Below are positions 43,823-52,509 of a DNA stretch of 64,000 nt, piece by piece. The number at the start of each line of letters is the position of its first letter. Within the stretch, counting starts at the first letter, position 1. The notes under the pieces were generated by a model. The model did not search any database. It was not told where the DNA came from and saw nothing but the letters and a program-made list of their open reading frames with translations. The DNA comes from an uncultured Bacteroidales bacterium. Its GTDB lineage: Bacteria > Bacteroidota > Bacteroidia > Bacteroidales > P3. The DNA is taken from the NCBI GenBank assembly GCA_937884485.1, contig CALGCG010000024.1, forward strand, positions 1-64,000, in the 5' to 3' direction. The position numbers were made by a program, and so were the translations under genes.

Positions 43823-44653
43823 TTATGTGCGATAAGGTTTGGCTTTGTTCAACAAGCCATACCAGGTGCCAGTAATAATTGCTGTTACCTTCTCCATTTT
43901 GTTGTTCTCAAAAAGGATTATTTTTGCCATGGTTTTCAATCTCCCCAGCAGATGCGTCAATTTGTTGCGTGTTCTCATGTCATAGGGGAATTCGTGCCAC
44001 ATGAGAATACGGTTTCTGCTATCATAGTAGTGGCGGAGTGCATTGTAGTCCGATACAGTGATTGTCCGGTTGAGGAAATGAATTTTCCTGCCACTGCCTA
44101 TATGGTGGATCAGGTTGCTTCCATTGTACTGGAGGGTTTTATAACCGTGCTCTTGTGCTCTCAAGCACATCTCTGCATCAACCATGCTGATGAAAAGATC
44201 CTCCCTGAAAGGGCCGAGCTTTTCTATCATCGATAATGGAAAGATGCTGCTCGATTGAGCTGAATCGTTAATCGGTGTCCATTCCTCGTTGACAGGATGC
44301 TCGCGATTGATAATACAAGAACAGATGCCAGGATGGTTTATTTCCTCAACATGTTGCCTATACTTTCCAAAATCCTCGAAACGAGAGTCTTGATCCATTG
44401 TCATCAAGTGGGTGCAGTTTTGTTTTTTCGCATAGTCAATAGCCCAGTTGTAGGGTTTTGGCAAACCATAATTCACACCGTCTTGATGAATAATCAAATT
44501 TGGGAACTCAATTTTAAGTTCACTATAATCATGTAGGTTTTCACTATTGTCCCATAGTATTAAGACCTCAACCTTATCGGCGAATGATGTAAGGTTGTGA
44601 CGAAGGTCTTCAATGTCGGGGTGGTAGGCTACTGTGATGGAAGCAAGTTTCAT
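43823..44653 (-). CDS. Glycosyltransferase family 2 (rhamnosyltransferase-like)
   Basis: 276 residues: MKLASITVAYHPDIEDLRHN, VEVLILWDNSENLHDY, NYGLPKPYNWAIDYA, and the DxD region THLMTMDQDSRF, as in bacterial rhamnosyltransferase-type GT2 proteins. C-terminal helices (LTHLLGRLKTMAKIILFENN) suggest membrane association. Its start overlaps the DUF616 stop by 4 bases. The donor sugar could be dTDP-linked, in line with the rhamnose-epimerase-like gene at 47059, but this is inference. Confidence 0.87.
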   Translation of the reverse strand: MKLASITVAYHPDIEDLRHNLTSFADKVEVLILWDNSENLHDYSELKIEFPNLIIHQDGVNYGLPKPYNWAIDYAKKQNCTHLMTMDQDSRFEDFGKYRQHVEEINHPGICSCIINREHPVNEEWTPINDSAQSSSIFPLSMIEKLGPFREDLFISMVDAEMCLRAQEHGYKTLQYNGSNLIHHIGSGRKIHFLNRTITVSDYNALRHYYDSRNRILMWHEFPYDMRTRNKLTHLLGRLKTMAKIILFENNKMEKVTAIITGTWYGLLNKAKPYRT

Positions 44654-45564
44654 TTCTGTATTTTATGTCGTTTGTAGGCATAATATTTGACAATGGGCCC
44701 ATACACTATCGTGGCAAGTGCCCCCCACACATATACAATGGCGAGGGCAATCGGTACCGGCAAAGCATATAAACGATAGTGGAACATATTCCACTTTATC
44801 CTTCTCTTTATATCAGCGCCGCTTCGCAACCGCGAACGTGCATGCTGGAAAAAGTTTTGTTTTATACTTCGGCTTTTCGGAGCTGACGCTCTATGAACAC
44901 CATAGTTGAAGAGTTCACTATTGATTGCCCTTTCGCCTTCCGGTAAAAACAGTCCATAACGCAATGAAGGATGTTTCCAAAATACGTAAAAAAGCGAAAG
45001 TTGGTCTCTACGAGAGTAATCACAATACATCTTCCACCACATGGCATCCACTTGTCGACAAACCTCATTGTTTCTTCTATAAATGATATTGTTTTCAAAC
45101 AGGCCATTGTTTTTAGGATAGCCCTCTTTCCTTAATTTGTGGCACCAGCGGAAGACTGTCTGTTCGGTATCCAGTCCATTGGAAAGAACCACAAAGGCGT
45201 GGTCATAGATGCAACCTGAAAAAGGAGGGTTCGGATGTTTCACTCCCCCCCAATCGATGCCTTCGTCATAAAGGGCAATGAATCTTTCATATACACGCCG
45301 ATCCGCTATTTGAATATTAGCGTCGATGTACAAAGAAGCGTCATACTCTGACAGGAGTTCTTCCGGGTGCATTTTGGGGTACCGCGAGAATCGAGTTGGA
45401 TTTTCATTCCCAAAAGGGATACTCCGGATCTGCCATACACCCACCTGTTCCCTCTCGACAGAATCTGTAAACAGCACATAGTCGAACCGTTCGTCAACGA
45501 CGGATGGCTGCTCTACGTTGTCGTATCCACCTACCATTACTGTATATACAACGAACTGCTTCAT
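44650..45564 (-). CDS. DUF616 (TOD1/MUCI70-like) glycosyltransferase
   Basis: 304 residues. VVYTVMVGGYDNVEQPSVVD and YVLFTDSVE begin the DUF616 domain. RYPKMHPEELLSEYDASLYID with the DAN (DxN) metal-site equivalent and YSRRDQLSLFYVFWKH follow. DUF616 proteins are known in plants and in bacterial polysaccharide loci as glycosyltransferases. A C-terminal hydrophobic helix (ALPVPIALAIVYVWGALATIV) probably anchors it. Coding is AT-richer than the region to the right of 50.4 kb. Confidence 0.82.
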   Translation of the reverse strand: MKQFVVYTVMVGGYDNVEQPSVVDERFDYVLFTDSVEREQVGVWQIRSIPFGNENPTRFSRYPKMHPEELLSEYDASLYIDANIQIADRRVYERFIALYDEGIDWGGVKHPNPPFSGCIYDHAFVVLSNGLDTEQTVFRWCHKLRKEGYPKNNGLFENNIIYRRNNEVCRQVDAMWWKMYCDYSRRDQLSLFYVFWKHPSLRYGLFLPEGERAINSELFNYGVHRASAPKSRSIKQNFFQHARSRLRSGADIKRRIKWNMFHYRLYALPVPIALAIVYVWGALATIVYGPIVKYYAYKRHKIQK

Positions 45565-45578
45565 TTATCCCTCAATTA

Positions 45579-46454
45579 TTATAATTCTATCCAACTTCCA
45601 ATTTTATAATCCCATTCTATTGGACGAATTGGCAAAAACCCACCCCAATCATAAAATGTTAACTCGGAAAATTTTATTTTACCTTGTATTTGGTATAAGT
45701 CCACCCTAACATGAGGTATCCCGGCGGATAGTTTACGGGCAACCTCTTTCATTTGTTCAAATGTCTCGGGTTTTCTGATTATACCTTCGTATTTTTTGAA
45801 GCCATGCGATATACACATGGGATTGAAGTCCATATCGTAGAAATTTTCCCATATGTCATCTGTTTTCACTGTAATATACATTACACGAGGCTCCCCATTA
45901 AAACACCAGAATTTATAATTTACTAAATCGTCAAAAGTATGGTCCTCCAATAATTCCTCTGCAATAATACGTGGCTTCACACCCTTATATGCCCATTCTC
46001 TATTCTGAATATAGTAATTTTTTACGGATAATCCTTTTCTTATTGTTTCTATTGCTTTTTCTCTATTTAGTTTGTCCTTGTTTCGGCAAATAACGAACGA
46101 ACCACTGTTATGGGTGCATTTCAACACGAAAGTCTCCGGCAGGGCATCGAAGTCAATATCTAACAATGAATCGTATAAGGCATACGTTTTTGTTACATAT
46201 TCAGATCCAATCAAATTCGCCACCCATGACTTGACCTCATATTTATCCACCAACTTGTGGTATAATGGATTCCTGTCATGGAGTTTCAACCATTGCAATT
46301 TCTCGCAGAAAGTCTTTGGGCTTTTTAGGTCAAGCGGGTAATCCATACTCCGTTTCCATTGATGCTCTATGGCATAACGGTCAGACAAGTTTGCGAACAA
46401 GGCAGGGATGCTCACAGAAGGATGTGTTAAATAATATATTATCCGATGCTTCAT
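45579..46454 (-). CDS. ATP-grasp TupA-like glycosyltransferase-associated protein
   Basis: 291 residues. It matches the TupA-like ATP-grasp family of polysaccharide loci: SPKTFCEKLQWLKLHDRNPLY, VDKYEVKSWV, LPETFVLKCTHNSGS, IIAEELL, YKFWCFNGEPRVMYIT, and the C-terminal IKFSELTFYDWGGFLP. Members are found among teichuronopeptide and capsule genes, where they may form amide or ester links or act as transferases. The substrate is unknown. Confidence 0.82.
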   Translation of the reverse strand: MKHRIIYYLTHPSVSIPALFANLSDRYAIEHQWKRSMDYPLDLKSPKTFCEKLQWLKLHDRNPLYHKLVDKYEVKSWVANLIGSEYVTKTYALYDSLLDIDFDALPETFVLKCTHNSGSFVICRNKDKLNREKAIETIRKGLSVKNYYIQNREWAYKGVKPRIIAEELLEDHTFDDLVNYKFWCFNGEPRVMYITVKTDDIWENFYDMDFNPMCISHGFKKYEGIIRKPETFEQMKEVARKLSAGIPHVRVDLYQIQGKIKFSELTFYDWGGFLPIRPIEWDYKIGSWIEL

Positions 46455-46456
46455 GA

Positions 46457-47062
46457 TTAGTTATTGACTTGCTCCCACTTATGTAAATCTAAATTATATC
46501 TCTTTATAATCTTGGCAGGATTTCCTACTGCAATAGAATAATCCGGGATGGATTTTGTCACCACACTACCCGCTCCAATGATACACTTCTTTCCAATATT
46601 CACCCCGGGTAAGACACAAACCTTCTCTCCAATCCAGCAGCCATCTCCTATTGACACAGGTCGTGATACAAGAGGTTGTTGCATATACGACAATTCTTCT
46701 GGATCCATTCCATGATTTTCAGAGGTAATCAATACATATGAAGCTATTAAGACATTGTCACCGATTGTAACCTCCGATGCGTTAAGAATAGAAAAATAAT
46801 ATCCTATGTTGCAATTCTTCCCAATTCTAATTTGCGGGGTGCAAGTTCCTGTATCATAGTTTTGGATACGACTATTAGTCATTATCACCGTTGAATCACC
46901 AATAGAAAACCCTCGACCTGTTGACACAATTGCTGGCCAACAAATCACGGCACCCTTTCCAAAATAAGCAAATTGCTTTTTCCACTTATTAGAACCAAAA
47001 CCCTTTCGTGTTATACGGTGGTATATTGAAAAAATAAAATTATGTATTAATCTACTGCTCAT
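46457..47062 (-). CDS. Left-handed beta-helix acyltransferase (WcaF/CysE-like)
   Basis: 201 residues with hexapeptide repeats from about 60 (IGDSTVIMTNSRI, IGKNCNIGYYFSI, IGDNVLIASYVLI) and the acetyl-CoA-site region ISIGDGCWIGEKVCVLPGVNIGKKCIIGAGSVV. It probably O-acetylates a sugar. Its start overlaps the stop of the epimerase gene (4 bases), and it lies 2 bases before the TupA-like gene. Confidence 0.87.
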   Translation of the reverse strand: MSSRLIHNFIFSIYHRITRKGFGSNKWKKQFAYFGKGAVICWPAIVSTGRGFSIGDSTVIMTNSRIQNYDTGTCTPQIRIGKNCNIGYYFSILNASEVTIGDNVLIASYVLITSENHGMDPEELSYMQQPLVSRPVSIGDGCWIGEKVCVLPGVNIGKKCIIGAGSVVTKSIPDYSIAVGNPAKIIKRYNLDLHKWEQVNN

Positions 47063-48192
47063 TTAAACAATCCTTTTGCTTTCATTTCAATTATCGACTC
47101 CTCATAATTATCTTTTTGTATCTCTTGTTTGTTCACCCATTTGACAAACTGTTCAACGCCTTTCTCAAACGTCCATTTCGGCTCGTAACCAAGAATCTCT
47201 CTCGCCAAAGAGATATCCGCATAATTATGACGAATATCCCCAATACGATAATTGCCAGATACAATAATTGGAACTTGTATTCCATATTTTTCACATAGCG
47301 TTTTGGCCACTGTCAACACATTCGTTGCCACCCCTGTTCCAATATTAAACACATGCCCATTTGCTTTTGGCCTTTCAAGGCCCATTATTGTAGCATCTAC
47401 CACATCCTCGATATACACAAAATCGCGCGTCTCTTTCCCGTCTTCAAAGATATTGATACTGTTGCCATTCTTGATACGTGTTGAAAAAATGCTCAATATA
47501 CCGGTGTATGGGTTATTCAACGATTGGCCAGGTCCATACACATTCTGGTAGCGGAATGACACGGACTCAACACCAATGTTCTGGCACACGAGATGAACCA
47601 TTTGCCCCTGCACCTGTTTGGTGATGCCATATACAGACGTAGGATGTATCATACTATCTTCGGTAGTGGCCACCAATTGCACTTCTCTGCCACATTTCGG
47701 GCACCTGCATTCAAAGTTGCCACATGCCATATCTTCTGCCCTACGTGCCAATGGATATACTTCTCCACACGTCGAACAGAGGTATTTCCCTTCACCATAA
47801 ATTGCACGAGATTCTGCTACCACTACTCGCTTCACATGATGCGGTTGGTTGGTTAATATATCCAGTAATAATGCCGTTCCTCTAATATTGCTTTCAACAT
47901 ACTTTTCAATATCATACATTGACTGACCTGTTCCCGTCTCAGCAGCCAAATGAATAACTGCATCAACATCCGCCAGCGCTTTTTCCAAATCGTCTCGCGA
48001 TGTAACAGAACCCTGTATAAAATGCACTTCGTCCTTAATGCTTCTATATAATGGCGAGGTTTCTTCTGGATTAGTTCCATGTACCTGTTCAGAAAGCGAA
48101 TCCAAGACTACTACATCGTAACCTTTCGCCTTCAATTTCAGTGCTGTACTTGAACCAATAAAACCTGCACCTCCAGTAATAAGTACTTTCAT
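47059..48192 (-). CDS. NAD-dependent epimerase with zinc-ribbon insert (dTDP-rhamnose 4-epimerase-like)
   Basis: 377 residues: GGAGFIGSSTALKLKAKGYD Rossmann motif, the catalytic YxxxK in SVYGITKQVQ, and RYQNVYGPGQ. After the AESRAIYGEG strand there is a Cys-rich insert (CSTCGEVYP then CRCPKCG) with two CxxC pairs, likely binding zinc. Such inserts mark a group including dTDP-L-rhamnose 4-epimerases. The frame extends to 48267, but the family N-terminus begins at 48192. Confidence 0.85.
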   Translation of the reverse strand: MKVLITGGAGFIGSSTALKLKAKGYDVVVLDSLSEQVHGTNPEETSPLYRSIKDEVHFIQGSVTSRDDLEKALADVDAVIHLAAETGTGQSMYDIEKYVESNIRGTALLLDILTNQPHHVKRVVVAESRAIYGEGKYLCSTCGEVYPLARRAEDMACGNFECRCPKCGREVQLVATTEDSMIHPTSVYGITKQVQGQMVHLVCQNIGVESVSFRYQNVYGPGQSLNNPYTGILSIFSTRIKNGNSINIFEDGKETRDFVYIEDVVDATIMGLERPKANGHVFNIGTGVATNVLTVAKTLCEKYGIQVPIIVSGNYRIGDIRHNYADISLAREILGYEPKWTFEKGVEQFVKWVNKQEIQKDNYEESIIEMKAKGLFK

Positions 48193-48193
48193 T

Positions 48194-49195
48194 TTATGAT
48201 AGTTTTTTTTCAATAAACCGTAAAAGTTCAATTGGAGAAATTTGTTCCGTATAATGATAATCGACATGCTCCCGCCGCTTTATCTGTTCACATAATTCTG
48301 GAGTGATATCGGTTGCACTTTTAATTTGAAAAATGTAATTTGGATTATAGAAAGGAGCTTCGTGTATAAGTTTATTGTTTGTAATTATCTTTTTGCCAAA
48401 CGCAATTGCTTCACACATTCGTTGTGTATATCCAACACCTCCATGCTGCATTATTTCAAGAGCACAATTAGCATGTAAAAAGTGTTGCAGATTGGTTTTA
48501 TATGGAATTACCTCATCCACATAATCAATCTGGTCCTTATATATTTGCTCATTAGAATCGACCTTTACAAGATGGACGTCTGTTTTAACATCATTTTCCC
48601 ATAATTTCTCCAAACAAGCCATGATTTCTGGCAGTCGATTTTTGGGCTGACCAAGGAAAAACACATCATAATCTGGCATATCGTCTATCTTTCCATGGAA
48701 TGGGGAAAAAACAAGAGGATGGTATATGAAATTATATTTATTGCAATCATTCTGATCGAAAGAAAGCACTAAATCAAAGTCGGCTTTCGTCTTTTCTACA
48801 TCATTCACGCCTAATGTATGCCATAAATCAGTACAGATTAAAACAAATTTTGCCTCGGGATAATTATGTTTCAGAAAAGAGACATAATTGGCGAACTCCC
48901 CTTGAACCCACTCCGTATCAAAGATAAACACCAATTCTTTGTCATTGTCGAAGTCGTTTACAAAATATGAAGGGTACCAATAATTTGGCTTTAACCATAA
49001 GTTGCCAAAAAAACTCTCCATTTTTCGATTGACACGGGGATGTCTATGTTGAACCTCATAAATATGTTTTTTTGCCCCATGCATATAAAAAGTGGGAGTG
49101 TTGATAAAGCGAGCATATGGTTTATCTTTCAAATCCGAAAATGACTGCTCATACAGGTCCCATTTTCGCCAGAATATCACATAGTTGTTCTCCAT
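48194..49195 (-). CDS. GT-B-like glycosyltransferase, unknown family
   Basis: 333 residues, no signal peptide. It looks like a GT-B enzyme: an N-terminal Rossmann-like half (ELVFIFDTEWVQGEFANYV, KFVLICTDLWHTL), YDVFFLGQPKNRLPEI at the start of the second half, and near the end the retaining-GT-like motif CALEIMQHGGVGYTQRMCEAI with AIAFGKKIITNN. No family can be named with confidence. It lies between two epimerases, 1 base from one and 9 from the other. Confidence 0.68.
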   Translation of the reverse strand: MENNYVIFWRKWDLYEQSFSDLKDKPYARFINTPTFYMHGAKKHIYEVQHRHPRVNRKMESFFGNLWLKPNYWYPSYFVNDFDNDKELVFIFDTEWVQGEFANYVSFLKHNYPEAKFVLICTDLWHTLGVNDVEKTKADFDLVLSFDQNDCNKYNFIYHPLVFSPFHGKIDDMPDYDVFFLGQPKNRLPEIMACLEKLWENDVKTDVHLVKVDSNEQIYKDQIDYVDEVIPYKTNLQHFLHANCALEIMQHGGVGYTQRMCEAIAFGKKIITNNKLIHEAPFYNPNYIFQIKSATDITPELCEQIKRREHVDYHYTEQISPIELLRFIEKKLS

Positions 49196-49204
49196 AATCT
49201 CCCA

Positions 49205-50242
49205 CTAATTCAATGGGTTCGCTTTTGAATTATACCATTTCATAAACTCACCTATCCCATCTTTTAACGACCAGTGAGGACAATATCCCATGTCACTTTC
49301 AAGCCGCGACGTATCAGCAAAGGTTTGATATACATCGCCCGGCTGCATGGGAAGAAAAATCTTCTCTGCTTGCTTGCCATAGGCCTGTTCTATTTCGTTG
49401 ATGAAATCCATCAGCCGCACTGGATGACCACAGCCTATGTTGTATATTCTATAAGCCACACTATTAGGACAATCTTCTGCTTTCAAATTGTAATCCACCG
49501 CACATATTGTCCCTTCTACAATATCGTCAATATAGGTGAAATCACGAAGCATATCACCATTGTTAAATACTCTTATTGGCTCATTGTCGCGTATGGCCTT
49601 GGCAAAAATCATTGGCGACATATCAGGACGCCCCCACGGCCCATAAACGGTAAAGTAACGGAGCCCTATTGCATGTAGTCCATATAATTTACTATAGCAA
49701 TGTGCCATCAACTCATTGCTCTTCTTGCTTGCCGCATACAGCGACACAGGGGTGTCCACCTTGTCTTCTTCATTGAACGGGGTCTTGCTATTCATGCCAT
49801 ACACCGATGAAGATGAAGCAAAAACCAACTTTTTCACTTGATGGAACCGGCAGGCCTCAAGAATGTTTAGAAACCCAACCAAGTTACTCTGCATATAGCT
49901 GTAGGGGTTGGCTATGCTATAGCGTACACCAGCCTGGGCGGCTAAATTTACAACAATACCAAAGTGTTCGTTTTCGAATAAGTAATCTAACAGCTGTTTT
50001 TCCTCAATTGACATCCGCATAAATCTCAAGCCAGGGTATTTCACGCTTTGGTACATCTTACAAAATGCCATCTCGTCATTCTCTATCTCAATACCACATT
50101 CACGAAGTCTGCCGTATTTGAGACGGGTATCATAATAGTCATTGATGTTGTCAATGCCCAATACTTCTTCTCCTCGTTCAGCCAACAATGCAGCCACTCT
50201 TGCGCCAATAAAACCAGCTGCACCGGTAATTAGTATTTTCAT
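49205..50242 (-). CDS. UDP-glucuronate 4-epimerase-like protein
   Basis: 345 residues with ITGAAGFIGARVAALLAERG, IDNINDYYDTRLKYGRL (a signature of UDP-glucuronate 4-epimerases of the CapI/LpsL type), the catalytic YxxxK in SLYAASKKSNELM, and TVYGPWGRPDMSPMIFAKAI. It would convert UDP-glucuronate to UDP-galacturonate for the polysaccharide. It is transcribed with the downstream genes. The 190-base gap upstream holds a possible gene remnant. Confidence 0.88.
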   Translation of the reverse strand: MKILITGAAGFIGARVAALLAERGEEVLGIDNINDYYDTRLKYGRLRECGIEIENDEMAFCKMYQSVKYPGLRFMRMSIEEKQLLDYLFENEHFGIVVNLAAQAGVRYSIANPYSYMQSNLVGFLNILEACRFHQVKKLVFASSSSVYGMNSKTPFNEEDKVDTPVSLYAASKKSNELMAHCYSKLYGLHAIGLRYFTVYGPWGRPDMSPMIFAKAIRDNEPIRVFNNGDMLRDFTYIDDIVEGTICAVDYNLKAEDCPNSVAYRIYNIGCGHPVRLMDFINEIEQAYGKQAEKIFLPMQPGDVYQTFADTSRLESDMGYCPHWSLKDGIGEFMKWYNSKANPLN

Positions 50243-50432
50243 AATAGTTTAATCATATTTTATAATATACTTTGATGTTTCCAATACATGTCGACAGCTA
50301 AGCTTTGCTGTCATAGTCCCACACAAAGCCATAGAGATGCGCATTGTGGAAGGTCTTGCGTGTAGGCAACACGAAGCCTGCAGGATTGTCGCTGCAACGG
50401 GTCGGAAGCGAGAATGGCACTGGTGGGCGTTT
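50243..50432. other. Gap with a possible in-frame coding remnant after wecB
   Basis: On the minus strand, after the wecB TGA, the same frame stays open for about 44 codons to a TAG at about 50300, ending in VWDYDSKA. The composition looks protein-like, but no family is recognised and no start codon fits. It may be a worn gene end or an accident of high GC. Confidence 0.3.
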
Positions 50433-51536
50433 TCAGTTGTTAGCTATCACGTCGGCGATGCGTTGAGCGGCGTGTCCGTCGCCGAAGGGGTTGGCGGCGT
50501 GGGACATGGCGTGGTAGGGTTTTTCGTTGGTGAGCAGGTCGGTAACGGCGTCCACGATGGTCTTGAGGTCGGTGCCCACCAGACGGGCGGTGCCGGCCTC
50601 GATGGCCTCGGGTCGCTCGGTGGTGTCGCGCATCACCAGCACAGGTCTGCCAAAGGCGGGGGCCTCCTCCTGGATGCCACCGCTGTCGGTGAGGATCAAT
50701 GTGCTCTGTTGCATCATGGCCACAAACGGCAGGTACGACAACGGCTCCAGCAGGTAGACGTTCTTCCGGCTGCCGTCGATGATTTCTTGTACCGGACGGC
50801 GGATGTTGGGGTTGAGGTGGATGGGGTAGACGAAGTCCACGTCCTCGAACCGTGTGGCCAGCGTGTTGATGGCCTGGCAGATATTCCGCATGCCGTCGCC
50901 GAAATTCTCGCGGCGGTGGCCGGTGATGAGCACCATGCGGCGGCGCTCGTCGCGGCCGAACTGCGGCACCGCGGCTTTGCCCGACGCCACCACCCAGTGC
51001 AGCGCGTCGATGACGGTGTTGCCCGTCACCATGATATGGGCGTCGTCGACATTCTCCCGCAGCAGGTTCTTCCGGGCGGTCTCCGTGGGGGCGAAGTGCC
51101 AGGTGCAGAGGCGTCCGTTCAGCTGGCGGTTCATCTCCTCGGGCCAGGGGCTGTAGATGTTACCCGTGCGCAGGCCGGCTTCCACATGCCCCACGGGTAT
51201 GTGCTGGTAGAAGGCAGCCAGCGCCGCGAAGGTCGACGTGGAGGTGTCGCCATGCACCAGCACCATGTCTGGCTGTTCTGCTGCCAACACATCACGCATG
51301 CCAAGCAGTATGCGCGACGAAACATCGTAGAGGTCCTGCCCCGGCTGCATAATGTTCAGGTCGTGGTCGGGGTGTATGTCGAACACCTCCAGCATCTGGT
51401 CCAGCATCTCGCGGTGCTGGCCGGTGACGCAGACGCGGGTGTCGAATTCTCCCGGTCGGCTGCCGAGTTCTTTCACCAGGGGTGCCATCTTGATGGCCTC
51501 CGGACGCGTGCCGAAAACAATCAGTATCTTTTTCAT
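50433..51536 (-). CDS. wecB: UDP-N-acetylglucosamine 2-epimerase (non-hydrolysing)
   Basis: 367 residues: MKKILIVFGTRPEAIKMAPL, VCVTGQHREMLDQMLEVF, VLVHGDTSTSTFAALAAFY, HVEAGLRTGNIYSPWPEEMNR, ITGHRRENFG and LTDSGGIQEEAPAFGRPVLV. All are typical of WecB, which makes UDP-ManNAc from UDP-GlcNAc. The frame opens back to 51797, but the ATG at 51536 gives the family start and overlaps the SGNH gene stop. No wecC partner is in view. It is a GC-rich gene beside an AT-rich block. Confidence 0.95.
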   Translation of the reverse strand: MKKILIVFGTRPEAIKMAPLVKELGSRPGEFDTRVCVTGQHREMLDQMLEVFDIHPDHDLNIMQPGQDLYDVSSRILLGMRDVLAAEQPDMVLVHGDTSTSTFAALAAFYQHIPVGHVEAGLRTGNIYSPWPEEMNRQLNGRLCTWHFAPTETARKNLLRENVDDAHIMVTGNTVIDALHWVVASGKAAVPQFGRDERRRMVLITGHRRENFGDGMRNICQAINTLATRFEDVDFVYPIHLNPNIRRPVQEIIDGSRKNVYLLEPLSYLPFVAMMQQSTLILTDSGGIQEEAPAFGRPVLVMRDTTERPEAIEAGTARLVGTDLKTIVDAVTDLLTNEKPYHAMSHAANPFGDGHAAQRIADVIANN

Positions 51537-52462
51537 TGCAATAGTTTCTTTAAATCCTGTGCCAGCTTCATCGAGAACTGCTCCGCACCGCGGCGGTTCA
51601 GGTGGCTGGCGTTGTAGAAGTTGAGGGTGTCGTGGCTGACGCTGTCGTAGGTGTAGTTGAGTATGGGGTAGCCGTAGCGGTCGGCAATCTGCCGGTAGAA
51701 GGCGAACATCGAGTCGGCGGCGCTGCCCATCTTCTCGGTGACTCCGATATAAATAGGTGCGTATACCATCACCACCTCGATGCCTTCCTGCTTGCACTGA
51801 TGCAGGTACTCTTCAAAAATCGCGGCAGCTTCGGGATTGACGATGAACTCGATGGTGTCGATGGTGGAAAAAACAGTGCCGTCCCACGGACTGTCATGTT
51901 CTATATAGCCCTTGTATGGAGGGGCGTAAGGGCTTTCCTTGCGGGGCTTCAATCCGTTGAGGATTAGCTTGTGGTAGCCGGCATAGCGCACCAGCGGCAG
52001 CATCCGGTCGGCCCAGGTGAAGCCTTCGCGGTTGGCAATTTCATCAAACAGCGCCCTGTCGTCAGGCAGGTAGGGTAGGTACTGCTCCCGTTCGTAGCCG
52101 TTGCTCATCATCAGGGTGCCGGCGTCGATGTTCTGTATGATGACTTTCGGTTTGGGGCAGTGGCGGCGGTAGAAGTTGTAGATGGCCACCTCGGCATCGA
52201 TGCAACGGCCGTCGACGCTGATATTGTAGCTGTTGAAGCCGGTGAGGCTGTCGATAATGCGCGGTGAGTATTGTACTTGCCCGCGCGAAGAGCCCATGAT
52301 CAAGGCGTCGCACTGCAGGCTGTCGTTGCAGATGGCGTTGTAGGTGTGGAACATCCGCGCGTCGGAATGCCTGAGGTTCTTGGTTATCAGCCAGTCCAAT
52401 CCGCAGGCCAACACAAAGAGTGCCGCTACAGTGATTGCAAGTTTTGTTAGAAAGCGACGCAT
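51533..52462 (-). CDS. SGNH/GDSL-like O-acyltransferase partner protein
   Basis: 309 residues. An N-terminal signal anchor (about 7-22) is followed by CDALIMGSSRGQVQYSP, the nucleophile-Ser block of SGNH proteins. SHLNRRGAEQF near the end is the second catalytic block, but the usual D-x-x-H reads N-A-S-H. Paired with the MBOAT gene upstream, it resembles the partner proteins of membrane O-acyltransferases (AlgJ/AlgX or DltD logic). It overlaps wecB by 4 bases. Confidence 0.78.
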   Translation of the reverse strand: MRRFLTKLAITVAALFVLACGLDWLITKNLRHSDARMFHTYNAICNDSLQCDALIMGSSRGQVQYSPRIIDSLTGFNSYNISVDGRCIDAEVAIYNFYRRHCPKPKVIIQNIDAGTLMMSNGYEREQYLPYLPDDRALFDEIANREGFTWADRMLPLVRYAGYHKLILNGLKPRKESPYAPPYKGYIEHDSPWDGTVFSTIDTIEFIVNPEAAAIFEEYLHQCKQEGIEVVMVYAPIYIGVTEKMGSAADSMFAFYRQIADRYGYPILNYTYDSVSHDTLNFYNASHLNRRGAEQFSMKLAQDLKKLLQ

Positions 52463-52509
52463 GGATTATGTGAGGGTTTTCTGTTAGTACTGATGGCTCT
52501 GATTGAGCT

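Noticed and set aside
50337..51617. 426-residue plus-strand open frame opposite wecB
   Set aside because: WecB is strongly supported on the minus strand; this frame is a GC-rich mirror.
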